From JAMXLO01 sp963719805 (GTDB taxonomy: Bacteria > Pseudomonadota > Alphaproteobacteria > Acetobacterales > Acetobacteraceae): a stretch of 64,000 nucleotides of DNA. Of this stretch, positions 34,439 to 45,312 are shown piece after piece (within the stretch, counting starts at the first letter, position 1; each line of letters begins with the position of its first letter). Position numbers and translations under genes: made by a program. A model generated the notes under the pieces. It did not search any database, was not told the origin of the DNA, and saw only the letters and a list, made by a program, of their open reading frames with translations. The DNA lies in the NCBI GenBank assembly GCA_963719805.1, contig CAVRDF010000007.1, positions 124,001 to 188,000 on the forward strand, given 5' to 3'.

Positions 34439-35186
34439 GCCGGCTGCGTCCCAGGTACACTTCACGCACTTGCGCGTCGGCGGCGATCTCCGCCGGCGTT
34501 CCCTCCAGCAGCAAGCGGCCACCAACCATGACGATGACGCGGCTGGCAAAGCGAAACACCAGTTCCATGTCGTGCTCGATGAACAGCACGCTGATATCGC
34601 CCGGCAGATCGGCGATCGCGTCGAACAACTCCCTGCTATCCTGCCGCGGTACGCCGGCCGCGGGTTCATCGAGCAGCAACACCTTCGGCTTGGTTGCCAG
34701 CGCCAGAGCGATCTCAAGCAATCGCTGCTGGCCATAGGCCAGCTCGCGCGTGCGCCGTTGGCACACCACGCCAAGCCGCAGCGACTCGAGGATGGCGTAA
34801 GCCTCGTCGATCTCCGCGCGGAAGGCGCCGAGCCCTCGCCACCAGTTGGCGGCCAAGCTTTTGCGCTCGCATACCGCCAGCGTCACCGCTTCCAGCGGCT
34901 CGAGATCGGGAAACAGTGTGTTGATCTGGAAGGTGCGGACCAGTCCGCGCTTGACGCGGCGATCGGGTGCCAATGCGGTGATGTTCTCGTCACCCAGCAA
35001 TACATGCCCGGAGTCAGGGTCCAATACGCCGGTGATCAAATTGATCAGCGTCGTCTTGCCCGCGCCATTCGGTCCGATCAGGGCATAGCGCGCGCCTTGC
35101 GGTAGTTCGATAGAGACATCCTGCGCGACGACAAGAGAGCCAAAGCTTTTATGCAGGCCGATGGTACGCAGCGCAGACGAAGTCAT
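34431..35186 (-). CDS. livG: Branched-chain amino acid ABC ATPase LivG
   Basis: A 251-residue ATPase. Walker A IGPNGAGKTTLIN, the LivG-type RTFQINTLFPDLEPLEAV, signature region LAYGQQRLLEIALAL (the usual LSGG is LAYG, common in LivG-like ATPases), Walker B VLLLDEPAAGV and the switch IEHDM are visible. Immediately upstream a long palindromic repeat separates it from livM, which may affect mRNA stability or the livG:livM ratio. Confidence 0.94.
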   Translation of the reverse strand: MTSSALRTIGLHKSFGSLVVAQDVSIELPQGARYALIGPNGAGKTTLINLITGVLDPDSGHVLLGDENITALAPDRRVKRGLVRTFQINTLFPDLEPLEAVTLAVCERKSLAANWWRGLGAFRAEIDEAYAILESLRLGVVCQRRTRELAYGQQRLLEIALALATKPKVLLLDEPAAGVPRQDSRELFDAIADLPGDISVLFIEHDMELVFRFASRVIVMVGGRLLLEGTPAEIAADAQVREVYLGRSRHG

Positions 35187-35195
35187 AAGAAATAT

Positions 35196-35280
35196 GGAAC
35201 CGCTGATGCACGCAAATGCACGCAGTTGTCTCCGATTGGAAACCTATGATCAGCGTGCATCAGCGTGCATCAGCGGTTTC
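35196..35280. repeat. Long palindromic repeat in the liv operon (dispersed repeat B)
   Basis: Arms at 35196-35225 and 35251-35280 are complementary at 26 of 30 positions, with a loop of about 25 bases. Each arm has a GATGCACGC unit repeated in tandem and ends in an ACCGC/GCGGT block. The 3' portion overlaps the last codons of livM, giving its stop and the residues KPLMHADAR. The transcript would fold into a strong hairpin between livM and livG. Confidence 0.75.
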
Positions 35281-36248
35281 AAATACCTTTCTTGTACCCA
35301 GGCCAACCCGCCCAGCACGCCACTTGGCAGGAACAGCACGACGCCGATCAGCATCAGTCCGATCCAGAAATACCAGTACTGCGGATTCATCCCTGACAGC
35401 CTGTCGCGCGCCACCATGTAGATGACGGCGCCGATTATGCCGCCATACAGGCGCCCGGTGCCACCGATGACCAGAATGGTGACAAGCTCGGCCGATCGCT
35501 CGAAGCTCAGCGAGCCCAGCGAGACGAACTGTGTGGTCTGTGCCAGCAATCCGCCGGCGATCCCCGCGATCGTAGCTGCGATTGTATAGATCGCCCGCAA
35601 CCGCGCACGGCTCGGGGCGCCGATTGCCGGCATGCGACGTTCGTTCTCGCGGATTGCCCGCAGCGACAGGCCGAACGGCGAATGCACCAGGCGCCGCGCC
35701 GCCAGCACCACCAGCAGCAGCACCGCGAGCGCATAGGCATAGGCGGTGTAGCCATACAGGTCGAACTCGAACCGCCCGACCAGCGGCCACATATCGACGC
35801 CTTGCAGGCCATCGTTGCCGCCGGTCAACCAGTCCTCGCGGTTCGCCAGCTCATACAACAACAGGCCGATGCCGAGGGTGATCATGATCAGGGCAAGATG
35901 GCGCACACGCGTGACGACGAACGCCGTCAACCAGCCGAACACACCGGCCGCCGCGCCGGCGATCAGCAATCCGGACAATGGTTCGCCCCATCCAGCCTTG
36001 GCAATCAACCCCGCAGCGTAGGCACCGAAGCCGAAATAGGCTGCGTGCCCGAGCGAGACCAGGCCGGCATAACCCATGATCAGATCGAGCGAGACCGCGA
36101 AGATCGCAGTGATGGCGATCTGGCTCGCCAGCGTCAGGTATGTCGGCACCAGCACGAACGGCAGCAGCGTCGCCAGCCAGAAGGCGAACTCGATCAGGTG
36201 CCAGCGCTGTTTGCCGGCGAGATGCCGATGTGGATCCGGCACTGTCAC
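35250..36248 (-). CDS. livM: Branched-chain amino acid ABC permease LivM
   Basis: A 332-residue inner-membrane permease with eight or more helices. Hallmarks: AVSLDLIMGYAGLVSLGHAA, YFGFGAYAAGL, the ATPase-facing GLSLRAIRENERRMPAIG, and ILVIGGTGRLYGGIIGA. Start is GTG 36248; no strong ribosome site is visible. The last nine residues and stop come from palindromic repeat B, an unusual C-terminus. The fibronectin-type gene separates it from livH, whereas livH-livM are adjacent in most operons. Confidence 0.92.
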   Translation of the reverse strand: MTVPDPHRHLAGKQRWHLIEFAFWLATLLPFVLVPTYLTLASQIAITAIFAVSLDLIMGYAGLVSLGHAAYFGFGAYAAGLIAKAGWGEPLSGLLIAGAAAGVFGWLTAFVVTRVRHLALIMITLGIGLLLYELANREDWLTGGNDGLQGVDMWPLVGRFEFDLYGYTAYAYALAVLLLVVLAARRLVHSPFGLSLRAIRENERRMPAIGAPSRARLRAIYTIAATIAGIAGGLLAQTTQFVSLGSLSFERSAELVTILVIGGTGRLYGGIIGAVIYMVARDRLSGMNPQYWYFWIGLMLIGVVLFLPSGVLGGLAWVQERYLKPLMHADAR

Positions 36249-36335
36249 CGGCCAAGTCCGTTCCTTGCCCTCGGCCTGGACCGTACTCCCGGCGCTGCTC
36301 CGATACTAGGTGCAGGCGCAGGTAGGCCGCGCGCG

Positions 36336-37409
36336 CTAGGTAACCGTGATCACGCTGCCGACCAGCGCGCCGATGGTGCCGCCCGCGCCCTGCGCAAGTG
36401 ACCAAAGATAGTAAGTTCCAGCTGTCGCCGGCGCATTGAACCAATTCCCCCAACCGTTGGTCTGGCCGTCCGATGGGGCCGAGATAAGCCCCGAAGTTGG
36501 GACCACCGTATTGCTGCTCGACCAGGCGAACGACGCGCTGGTCACCGATGTCGGCGCGGGTACTGCGAACATCTGCACGCCGCCATTCGGTGCCACGCTG
36601 GTGCCGTGCACCTGGGTAGCGGCGGGCTGCCACCCACCAGGCGTCACAGTGGCACCCCAGGTCGTGGCGGCGATGGTGGCGGACCACGCGCTCGGGCTCG
36701 CGGCGGCGTTGGTCGCCTGCACCTGCACATCGATCGACGCGCCGCCTGACTGTCCGGTCACTGTGTAAGGACTGCTGACCGCCGAAACTGTTGTCCAGGT
36801 GTTGGCACCGTGCGGACTGGTGCGCAGGTTGTAGCCTGTTGCCGCACCATGCGTGCCATCGACGGCCGGCGCGCTCCAGACGACAACGAGCTTGCTGTTA
36901 CTGCCATCCGGCGGTGCGGCAACGCTGCTGATCGATGGCGCATTCGGCGCGTATGGACCGGTGCTGGCCGTGGTCAGTGTCCTGCTGCCCGACCACGGGC
37001 TGACGCCGGCGCTGTTCGACGCCTGTATCTGCACGTCGATCGCTGTTCCAGCCGGCAGTCCGGACAGGTTGTATGGGCTGCTGACGCCGGCGATCGTGGT
37101 CCACGTATTGGCGGCCGACGGGCTCCATCGCACGCCGAACGCCGTGGCCGCGCTGTGGGTACCATCGACCCCAGGAGCGACCCAGGTCACGAGCAGGTTG
37201 CTGCCGGTGCCTTGGGCCAGTCCCGGCGCTGCCGGTGCATTGGGCGGGGAGGTCGTTGGCGGTGGCAGGACCGTGGCACGGGCACCGCCGATCGCGGCCA
37301 CGCCGGGCTTGCCCCAGCCGGTTTGCGGCGGCGCCGAGTCCGGATGACCCAGCGCGTGCACCTCGTCCATATGCTGACTGCGTGGACTGCGTGTGTTGGA
37401 ATTCGCCAT
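36336..37409 (-). CDS. Fibronectin type III repeat protein inserted in the liv operon
   Basis: A 357-residue protein, Thr/Ser/Ala/Gly-rich and poor in charge. Two FN3 repeats follow a Pro-rich linker: about residues 52-148 (APAAPGLAQGTGSNLLVTWV ... SGLPAGTAIDVQIQASNSAG) and 150-250 (with KLVVVWSAPAVDGTHGAATG). The last ~105 residues form another beta-rich domain ending GALVGSVITVT. The N-terminus has HMDEVHALGHPDSAPPQTGW and no signal peptide. The fold is typical of surface or tail-fibre-like adhesion modules. It sits between livH and livM, with an AT-richer gap and a perfect -10 box upstream, so it is likely an insertion with its own promoter. Confidence 0.75.
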   Translation of the reverse strand: MANSNTRSPRSQHMDEVHALGHPDSAPPQTGWGKPGVAAIGGARATVLPPPTTSPPNAPAAPGLAQGTGSNLLVTWVAPGVDGTHSAATAFGVRWSPSAANTWTTIAGVSSPYNLSGLPAGTAIDVQIQASNSAGVSPWSGSRTLTTASTGPYAPNAPSISSVAAPPDGSNSKLVVVWSAPAVDGTHGAATGYNLRTSPHGANTWTTVSAVSSPYTVTGQSGGASIDVQVQATNAAASPSAWSATIAATTWGATVTPGGWQPAATQVHGTSVAPNGGVQMFAVPAPTSVTSASFAWSSSNTVVPTSGLISAPSDGQTNGWGNWFNAPATAGTYYLWSLAQGAGGTIGALVGSVITVT

Positions 37410-37451
37410 CGCCTACGCGGCTCCAGTACTCCCGCGGCGATATGGTGTGTT

Positions 37452-37457
37452 ATTATA
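37452..37457 (-). promoter_or_regulatory. Possible -10 box for the fibronectin-type gene
   Basis: The minus strand reads TATAAT at 37457-37452, 43 bases before the ATG at 37409, within a locally AT-rich 70-base gap. No good -35 hexamer lies at 16-18 bases, so the call rests on the -10 match and base composition. Confidence 0.3.
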
Positions 37458-37480
37458 TGCATCTCAATAGGTGAATTTAA

Positions 37481-38341
37481 CTAACTGCGGCCGAACAAAC
37501 CCTGCGGCCGCCACAGCAACAGGCTGACCATCACCAGGTAGATCAGGAACGCCCCCAGGGTGGGGACATAGTACTTGCCAGCGGCATCGGTCACACCCAG
37601 CACAATGGCCGCCAGCAGCGAGCCGCGGATCGATCCGAGCCCACCAACCGCCACCACGATCAGCACGTAGATCAGGTAGCTGAGCGCGAAATTCGGATCG
37701 AGCCCGACAATATCGATGGCCAATGCCCCGCCGAGCCCGGCCAGTCCGCTGCCCAGAGCGAACGTCACGGCAAACACGCCATCAACGTTGATACCGAGCC
37801 CCTGCGCCATCCGCTGGTTATCGACAGCCGCCCGCACCTGCGCACCGAAGCGCGTGTGCTCCAGCGCGCCAACCAGCAGCACGGTAACCGCAATTGCGAG
37901 CGCGATCAGGAACAGCCGATAATAGCTGAAATGTATCCCGGCCAGCATCGCGTAGCCGCGCAACCAGGGCGGCAGCCGTATCGGCTGCTGCATCGTGCCA
38001 TAGAACCACGCCGCCGCCGCGATCGAGATAAATACAACGCCAAGCGTGAGCAGCACCTGCTGCAGATCGCTCGCACGATACAGCCGCCGGAACAATGACC
38101 GCTCGAACGCAACGCTGACCACCGCCGCAATCAGGAATGCACAGGGCAGCGTCGCGAGGAAAGGCCAACCGAAACCCATCAATGTCACGGTGACATAGGC
38201 GCCGAGCATGGCGAAACTGCCATGCGCCAGGTTGACGAAGTTCATCATCCCCAGCGTCACCGACAGGCCCACCGACAGCAGGAACAGCAGCATGCCGTAG
38301 GCGAACCCGTCGAACAGCACCCCGACGGCCGGCGCCAGCAT
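37481..38341 (-). CDS. livH: Branched-chain amino acid ABC permease LivH
   Basis: A 286-residue permease. FAYGMLLFLLSVGLSVTLGM, MNFVNLAHGSFAMLGAYV, and NQRMAQGLGINVDGVFAVTF with ALAIDIVGLDPNFALSYL are LivH features. The ATG at 38341 is used; a TTG just before it would add one residue. It lies 31 bases after livJ and 71 bases before the fibronectin-type gene. Confidence 0.93.
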   Translation of the reverse strand: MLAPAVGVLFDGFAYGMLLFLLSVGLSVTLGMMNFVNLAHGSFAMLGAYVTVTLMGFGWPFLATLPCAFLIAAVVSVAFERSLFRRLYRASDLQQVLLTLGVVFISIAAAAWFYGTMQQPIRLPPWLRGYAMLAGIHFSYYRLFLIALAIAVTVLLVGALEHTRFGAQVRAAVDNQRMAQGLGINVDGVFAVTFALGSGLAGLGGALAIDIVGLDPNFALSYLIYVLIVVAVGGLGSIRGSLLAAIVLGVTDAAGKYYVPTLGAFLIYLVMVSLLLWRPQGLFGRS

Positions 38342-38372
38342 CAATCTTGCTGCTGAGGAGGCACCGCCGACC

Positions 38373-39542
38373 TCACTTCGGCATGCGCGCCTTTACCGGA
38401 TCCTTGACCGCGGCGACCTTGTCGAACTCGACATTGACCAGCCGCCCGTCCACCTTCTCGACCTTACGTATATATACATTCTGCACGATGTCGCGCGTAT
38501 CGGGATCGATCGAAATCTGTCCGCGCGGGCTTTCCCATGCCATTCCTTTGGCGGCCTTGATCAGGTCCTCGGCATCGGCCTTGCCGCCGGTCTTCTCCAA
38601 CGCGGCATAGATCAGGTGCATGCCGTCATAGCCGCCGATGGAGTAGATATCGGGATTGCGACCGAACGCCTTGTTGTACGCCGCGACGAACTCCTTGTTC
38701 ATCGCCGAATCATGATTGTAGTCGAAATGGGCGACCGTGATGACGCCGAGCGCATCGTCGCCCATGCTCTTCAACGCATCCTCGAAGGTGATCTCGCCCT
38801 GCCCCAGGATCTTGGTGTTCTGCGGCGTGATGCCGCGGCTCGCCAAAGCCTTACCCAATGCTGCCGGCTGAGTGCCGCCTGGTACGAAGATGAAGATCGC
38901 GTCGGGGTTGGCATCCTTCGCGCGCTGCACGAATGCCGAGAAATCCGGGTTCGCCACCGGTGTACGCACCGAACCCACGATCTTGCCGCCGGCCTCGGTG
39001 AAGCCGCGCTGGAACGCCGCCTCGGCGTCCAGACCCGGACCATAATCCGACACCAGCGTATAGGCGGTCTTCACCCCGTTCCTTGCCGCCCAGGCACCGA
39101 ACGGCTCGTCGAGCTGCGGCACCGTGACCGCGGTGCGTACCAGGTACGGCGACTTCGTCGTGATGATCGAGGTGGCGGCATTCATCACCACCATGAACTT
39201 CTTGGCCTGCGCTGACACCTCGGCTGCTGCCAGCGCGTTCGGCGTCAGCGCGAAACCGGCGAGGATATCGACGTTGTCGCGGACCACGAGTTCCTGCGCC
39301 AGCCGCTTGGCGACTTCCGGTGCGATGCCGCCGACATCCTTGCGGATCACCTCGATCTTCTTGCCGGCGACCATGTCGCCATGCTGCTGCATATACAACT
39401 TGATGCCGTCATCGAGTTGCACGCCGGTATCGGCGAACTGCCCGGAGAACGGAAGTATGATGCCGATCTTTATCGTCTCCTGCGCACGCGCGCCGGCCAG
39501 CAGCGCGAACAGGCCGAAGCAGAGCGTGATGGCCCGCAACAT
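38373..39542 (-). CDS. livJ: Branched-chain amino acid-type binding protein of the liv operon
   Basis: A 389-residue periplasmic protein started at ATG 39542. Leader MLRAITLCFGLFALLAGARA then QETIKIGIILPFSGQFADTG, the usual N-terminal strand and ligand loop of LivJ-type proteins. KKIEVIRKDVGGIAPEVAKR, then VVRDNVDILAGFALTPNALA follow the family. It is first in the liv operon and supplies the ligand specificity of LivHMGF. The ligand may not be leucine; related systems carry amides, urea or aromatic acids. Confidence 0.92.
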   Translation of the reverse strand: MLRAITLCFGLFALLAGARAQETIKIGIILPFSGQFADTGVQLDDGIKLYMQQHGDMVAGKKIEVIRKDVGGIAPEVAKRLAQELVVRDNVDILAGFALTPNALAAAEVSAQAKKFMVVMNAATSIITTKSPYLVRTAVTVPQLDEPFGAWAARNGVKTAYTLVSDYGPGLDAEAAFQRGFTEAGGKIVGSVRTPVANPDFSAFVQRAKDANPDAIFIFVPGGTQPAALGKALASRGITPQNTKILGQGEITFEDALKSMGDDALGVITVAHFDYNHDSAMNKEFVAAYNKAFGRNPDIYSIGGYDGMHLIYAALEKTGGKADAEDLIKAAKGMAWESPRGQISIDPDTRDIVQNVYIRKVEKVDGRLVNVEFDKVAAVKDPVKARMPK

Positions 39543-39624
39543 GGACGCCTCCCGTTTTACTTGCCGGCGAGGATACGGATGTGCCGCTGGCAGGGTCAAT
39601 CGCGCGGTGTGACGCGGCGATCGG

Positions 39625-40312
39625 TCAGACGGTTGTGACCGCATCGATGAAGCCCGCCGAGGTGGCGGTGGTACCGGTACACGCCGCTGTGCTTGCGCAT
39701 CAGCGTCAGCGCGGCCTCGTGATGCACAGGACTGGACGAACCAACGCAGTCGGTGAGTACCAGGCAATCATAGCCGCGATCCAACGCCTCCCTGAGGCAG
39801 GAGGTGACGCAGCAATCGGTGGTGACGCCGGTCAGCACAAGGTTGCGGACGCCCTTGCCGCGCAGGATCGCATCGATGTCCGTGGTAGCAAACGCACCAT
39901 AGCTGGCCTTGTCCATGATTGGCTCGCCGGGCGCGGGCGCAAGCTCGGGGATGATGTCCCAGCACGGCTCGCCGCGGACGAGCGCGCGGCCCATCGGACC
40001 GGCGTCGCCGATGGCGATGGCGTCGTGCGGGCCGCCACCTTGCTTCCAGGGTTGCAGGTCCGCGAGATCCGCGCGGTAGCTTTCGCGCGTGTGGATCACG
40101 TGATAGCCGGCGGTGCGTGCCGCCATGAGCACCCGGCGTATCGGCTGTATCGGCGCGCGCAGGCCCGCCAACGGCGCGCCGAGCCGGTGCATGTAACCGC
40201 CCTCGCTGCAGAAGTCGTGCTGCATGTCGATGACCAGCAGTGCGGTCGTTGCGGGCTGGAGTTCACCGTGGAGCGGAAAGTCATGCGGCTCGCCGGCTAC
40301 CCGATGTTTCAT
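39625..40312 (-). CDS. Isochorismatase-family cysteine hydrolase (frameshifted near its end)
   Basis: A hydrolase with the triad Asp29 (VIDMQHDF), Lys135 (MDKASYGAF) and Cys168 (TTDCCVTS). From the ATG at 40312 the frame is good to about residue 212, then as written continues 23 Arg/His-rich residues to a stop at 39596. Deleting one C within GTACCGGTACC at 39671-39681 gives the family-like ending GVYGTTATSAGFIDAVTTV with a stop at 39627-39625, for 228 residues. Resemblance is to amidohydrolases such as biuret hydrolase or RutB; substrate unproven. It starts 4 bases after the maeB stop. Being upstream of the liv genes, it may act on the imported amide or amino compound. Confidence 0.85.
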
Positions 40313-40316
40313 CGCG

Positions 40317-42602
<2,286 letters not shown>

Positions 42603-42630
42603 TCGCACAGCATGATCGGGAGGCGATGGC

Positions 42631-44163
42631 GTGGCAACGATCGATCCAGTTGAAGTTCTGCGCCACGCGGAATCGCTGCACGCAGCGCGCCAGTTCGCTG
42701 ACGCGGCTGATGCCTATCGGCAGACGCTGGCGCTGGACGCCAATTCGCTCGGCGCTTGGTACGGCCTTGGCTGCTGTCTGCTTACCGCGCGCGCTTATGG
42801 CGCCGCCGCCGAGGCGCTGACGCGTGCCATAACGCTGCGCCCCGACGCCGATGGCGCGCGCTGCAACCTCGCCGAGGCACTGTTCCAACTCGGCAAGGTC
42901 GAGGCCGCCACGCGCCACTATCTTCAGGCCGCCGACAGCGCGGATGCGGAGATCAGTGCCACGGCACTTGACGCGCTTGCTGTCCTCGCGCCAGGCAGTC
43001 CGGCGCTGGACAATGCAGCGGTGCTCGCGCTGCGCCGGCGTTGGGTGGCGCGTGTCAGTCGCGACGTAAAGCCGCTCGAGCTGCCGCCGCGCGATACGTC
43101 GCGCAAGATGCGTGTCGGCTACGTCTCTGCCTTCTTCGGCGCGCGCAACTGGATGAAGCCGGTGTTTGGCGTGATCAATCAGCACGACCGCGACCGTTTC
43201 GAGATCCATCTGCTGTCCGACGGTGACGACCCCAGTGAGGCATCGGGGTACCGGGACCATGACGAGGACCGTGTCTGGCGCATCGGCAATCAATCCAACG
43301 AACAACTGGCGCAGCGCATTGCCCAGGCCGGCCTCGACGTGCTGGTGGATCTGAACGGCTACACGGTGCAGCGCCGTCTGCCGCTGTTCCTGTATCGCCC
43401 GGCCCGCCGTCAGATTGGCTGGTTCAACATGTACGCGACCACCGGGTTGGCGGCGTTCGACACGCTGGTGGGCGACGCATCGGTGCTGCCGCCGGAGGAG
43501 GAGCCGTTCTATTGCGAGCGCATCCATCGCGTATCTGGCAGCTATCTGGCGTTCGACGTGCGTTATCCGGTGCCCGATGTGGCGCCGCCGCCTTTTCTGG
43601 CGAATGGGCGTATCACGTTTGGCTGCCTCGGTTCGGCGTACAAGCTGGCCGATACGACGATTGATGCCTGGGCGCGCATTCTCGCTGCGTCAGCCAAGGC
43701 GCAGCTGCTGGTGAAGCACTCATCGTTCGCCGATGCATCGACCAGCGACGTGCTGCGGGCGCGGCTTGGCGGCGACCGCGTGCTGATCGAGGGTGGCGAT
43801 GAGCACTATGCGTATCTGCAAGCCTACGCGCGGATCGATGTCGCGCTGGACACGTTCCCGTACAACGGTGGCACTACGACGACGGAGGCGCTTTGGCAGG
43901 GCGTCCCGGTGCTGACGTTCAACGGCGACCGCTGGGCCAGCCGCACCAGCCGATCATTGCTGCTTGCCGCCGGATTGCCGGAGTGGGTGTGCAACGATCG
44001 CGAGGGCTATATCAACGCGGCGATCCGCCTGGCGCACGCTGCTGACACGCCGGCGCGCCTGGCGCGGCTGCGCGGTGGGTTGCGCGAACAAGTGCGACGC
44101 AGCGCCGCATGCGACACGGCGGGGCTGTGCCGTGAACTGGAGAGGCTGTACTGCGCGGGTTAA
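42631..44163 (+). CDS. TPR-linked O-GlcNAc transferase-like glycosyltransferase (GT41)
   Basis: A 510-residue protein. Residues 1-115 hold about three TPRs (AADAYRQTLALDANSLGAWY, AAEALTRAITLRPD, LFQLGKVEAATRHYLQAA). The catalytic part (about 155-510) has RKMRVGYVSAFF, the first half ending in IGWFNMYATTGLAAFD, and the UDP-sugar-binding NGGTTTTEALWQGVPVLTF with RTSRSLLLAAGLPEWV. It begins at GTG 42631 behind GGGAGG. Bacterial GT41 enzymes glycosylate proteins, or small acceptors; acceptor unknown. It is divergent from maeB across 28 bases. Confidence 0.9.
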   Translation: MATIDPVEVLRHAESLHAARQFADAADAYRQTLALDANSLGAWYGLGCCLLTARAYGAAAEALTRAITLRPDADGARCNLAEALFQLGKVEAATRHYLQAADSADAEISATALDALAVLAPGSPALDNAAVLALRRRWVARVSRDVKPLELPPRDTSRKMRVGYVSAFFGARNWMKPVFGVINQHDRDRFEIHLLSDGDDPSEASGYRDHDEDRVWRIGNQSNEQLAQRIAQAGLDVLVDLNGYTVQRRLPLFLYRPARRQIGWFNMYATTGLAAFDTLVGDASVLPPEEEPFYCERIHRVSGSYLAFDVRYPVPDVAPPPFLANGRITFGCLGSAYKLADTTIDAWARILAASAKAQLLVKHSSFADASTSDVLRARLGGDRVLIEGGDEHYAYLQAYARIDVALDTFPYNGGTTTTEALWQGVPVLTFNGDRWASRTSRSLLLAAGLPEWVCNDREGYINAAIRLAHAADTPARLARLRGGLREQVRRSAACDTAGLCRELERLYCAG

Positions 44164-44204
44164 ACGTAGGTCAGGTTGAGGTTTGCGCTGATCGTTCCGG
44201 GCAA

Positions 44205-44287
44205 TGCGGTCGAGAAGACTCGAACTTCCACGGGGTTACCCCCACAAGCACCTCAAGCTTGCGCGTCTACCATTCCGCCACGACCGC
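44205..44287 (-). tRNA. tRNA-Leu(GAG)
   Basis: On the minus strand the acceptor GCGGTCG pairs with CGACCGC, followed by A73; CCA is not encoded. The D arm contains AATGGTAGACGC, the anticodon stem CAAGC/GCTTG holds loop TTGAGGT, giving GAG. A long variable arm (GGGGGTAACCCC) and a T loop TTCGAGT fit a class II leucine tRNA. It reads CUC/CUU leucine codons. Confidence 0.95.
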
Positions 44288-44330
44288 CCGGGCAGGCGGC
44301 GGGGTATAGCGGATGCCCCGCCACGCTTCA

Positions 44331-44362
44331 ATCAGCGTGCATCCGCGTGCATCTGCGGTTCC
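44331..44362. repeat. Half-unit of the dispersed palindromic repeat (C)
   Basis: This 32-base segment matches one arm of repeat B (35249-35280) at 29 of 32 positions and ends in GCGGTTCC. No opposing arm is present, so it looks like a solo arm or decayed palindrome. It lies between tRNA-Leu and lipB, 20 bases before the lipB ATG, and may contain or displace its promoter. Confidence 0.65.
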
Positions 44363-44381
44363 AACACCCTACCTTCCCCAC

Positions 44382-45107
44382 ATGGACGCCCAACTGCTCA
44401 CGTCCCCCCTCGAGTGGAAGACGACTTCCGGCCTCACGCCCTATGACGATGCGGTCACCGGCATGCAGCAGCGCGTCGAGGCGATCCGTGCCGGCACCGC
44501 CGCCGAACTGGTCTGGCTGGTCGAACACCCGCCGCTCTATACGGCTGGAACCTCGGCGCGTCCGGACCAGCTGACCGATCCCAGCCGCTTCCCGACCCAC
44601 ACGACCGGCCGTGGCGGCCAGTGGACCTATCATGGTCCGGGCCAACGCGTGGCCTACGTCATGCTGGACCTGACCGAGCCGCACGGCCGCGTGCCGGCGC
44701 GCGACGTGCGCTGCTTCGTGCACGGGCTGGAGGAATGGCTGATCCGCGCGCTGGACCGCTTCGGCGTGCGTGGCGAGCGGCGCGCCGGCCGCGTCGGCAT
44801 CTGGGTCGCCGACACGCCCGCGACCGAGGCGAAGATCGCCGCTATCGGCGTTCGCGTCTCGCGCTGGGTTTCCTGGCACGGGGTCGCGCTCAACGTCGCG
44901 CCCGATCTCAGCCATTATGGCGGTATCGTCCCCTGCGGCATCAGCGAACACGGCGTCACCAGCCTGCACGCGCTGGGCATTCCCGCCACCCTGGAACAGG
45001 CCGACGCCGCGCTGCTCGCTGCCTGGAACGAGGTGTTCAGGCCGATGGATACTGCCGGAAGCCAAAATGCTCCGGCGGATCTGCCAGATCTTCCTCGATG
45101 CTCGTGA
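44382..45107 (+). CDS. lipB: Octanoyltransferase LipB
   Basis: A 241-residue enzyme moving octanoyl groups from acyl carrier protein to lipoate-dependent enzymes. Motifs: GRGGQWTYHGPGQ (77-89), AKIAAIGVRVSR with catalytic Lys151, HGVALNV, and GIVPCGISEHGVTSL with catalytic Cys185. The ATG at 44382 starts MDAQLLTSPL; an in-frame start at 44313 lies in repeat DNA. The 3' end overlaps the convergent acylphosphatase gene by 71 bases, so the last ~24 residues, outside the catalytic domain, are encoded antisense to it. Confidence 0.93.
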   Translation: MDAQLLTSPLEWKTTSGLTPYDDAVTGMQQRVEAIRAGTAAELVWLVEHPPLYTAGTSARPDQLTDPSRFPTHTTGRGGQWTYHGPGQRVAYVMLDLTEPHGRVPARDVRCFVHGLEEWLIRALDRFGVRGERRAGRVGIWVADTPATEAKIAAIGVRVSRWVSWHGVALNVAPDLSHYGGIVPCGISEHGVTSLHALGIPATLEQADAALLAAWNEVFRPMDTAGSQNAPADLPDLPRCS

Positions 45108-45312
45108 CGGTCGCCATCCGGGGTCCGCGCCGGCAGAGCCGCAGCAATTCTTCCACCGCCGCGGTATCGCCCGCTACCAGAGCCTCCACCGAGCCGTCGA
45201 GCCGGTTGCGCACCCAGCCGGAAATTCCGAGGTCGCGCGCTTTCTGCACCATCCAGTCGCGGTAACCCACGCCCTGCACCAACCCGCTGATCACCAGGCG
45301 CTTTGAGTTCAT
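45037..45312 (-). CDS. acyP: Acylphosphatase
   Basis: A 91-residue enzyme that hydrolyses carboxyl-phosphate bonds. LVISGLVQGVGYRDWM with catalytic Arg18, and GISGWVRNRLDGSVEAL with Asn36, are the two family signatures. Start ATG 45312 overlaps the stop of the ATP12-like gene as ATGA. The C-terminal 24 codons overlap lipB on the other strand. Confidence 0.95.
   Translation of the reverse strand: MNSKRLVISGLVQGVGYRDWMVQKARDLGISGWVRNRLDGSVEALVAGDTAAVEELLRLCRRGPRMATVTSIEEDLADPPEHFGFRQYPSA

Noticed and set aside
35196..35280. CRISPR array
   Set aside because: The repeated units are about 10 bases, inverted rather than direct overall, without regular unique spacers, and no cas genes are nearby.
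44288..44381. A second tRNA or small RNA next to tRNA-Leu
   Set aside because: The segment holds a GGCGGGG/CCCCGCC hairpin and repeat C but no cloverleaf.
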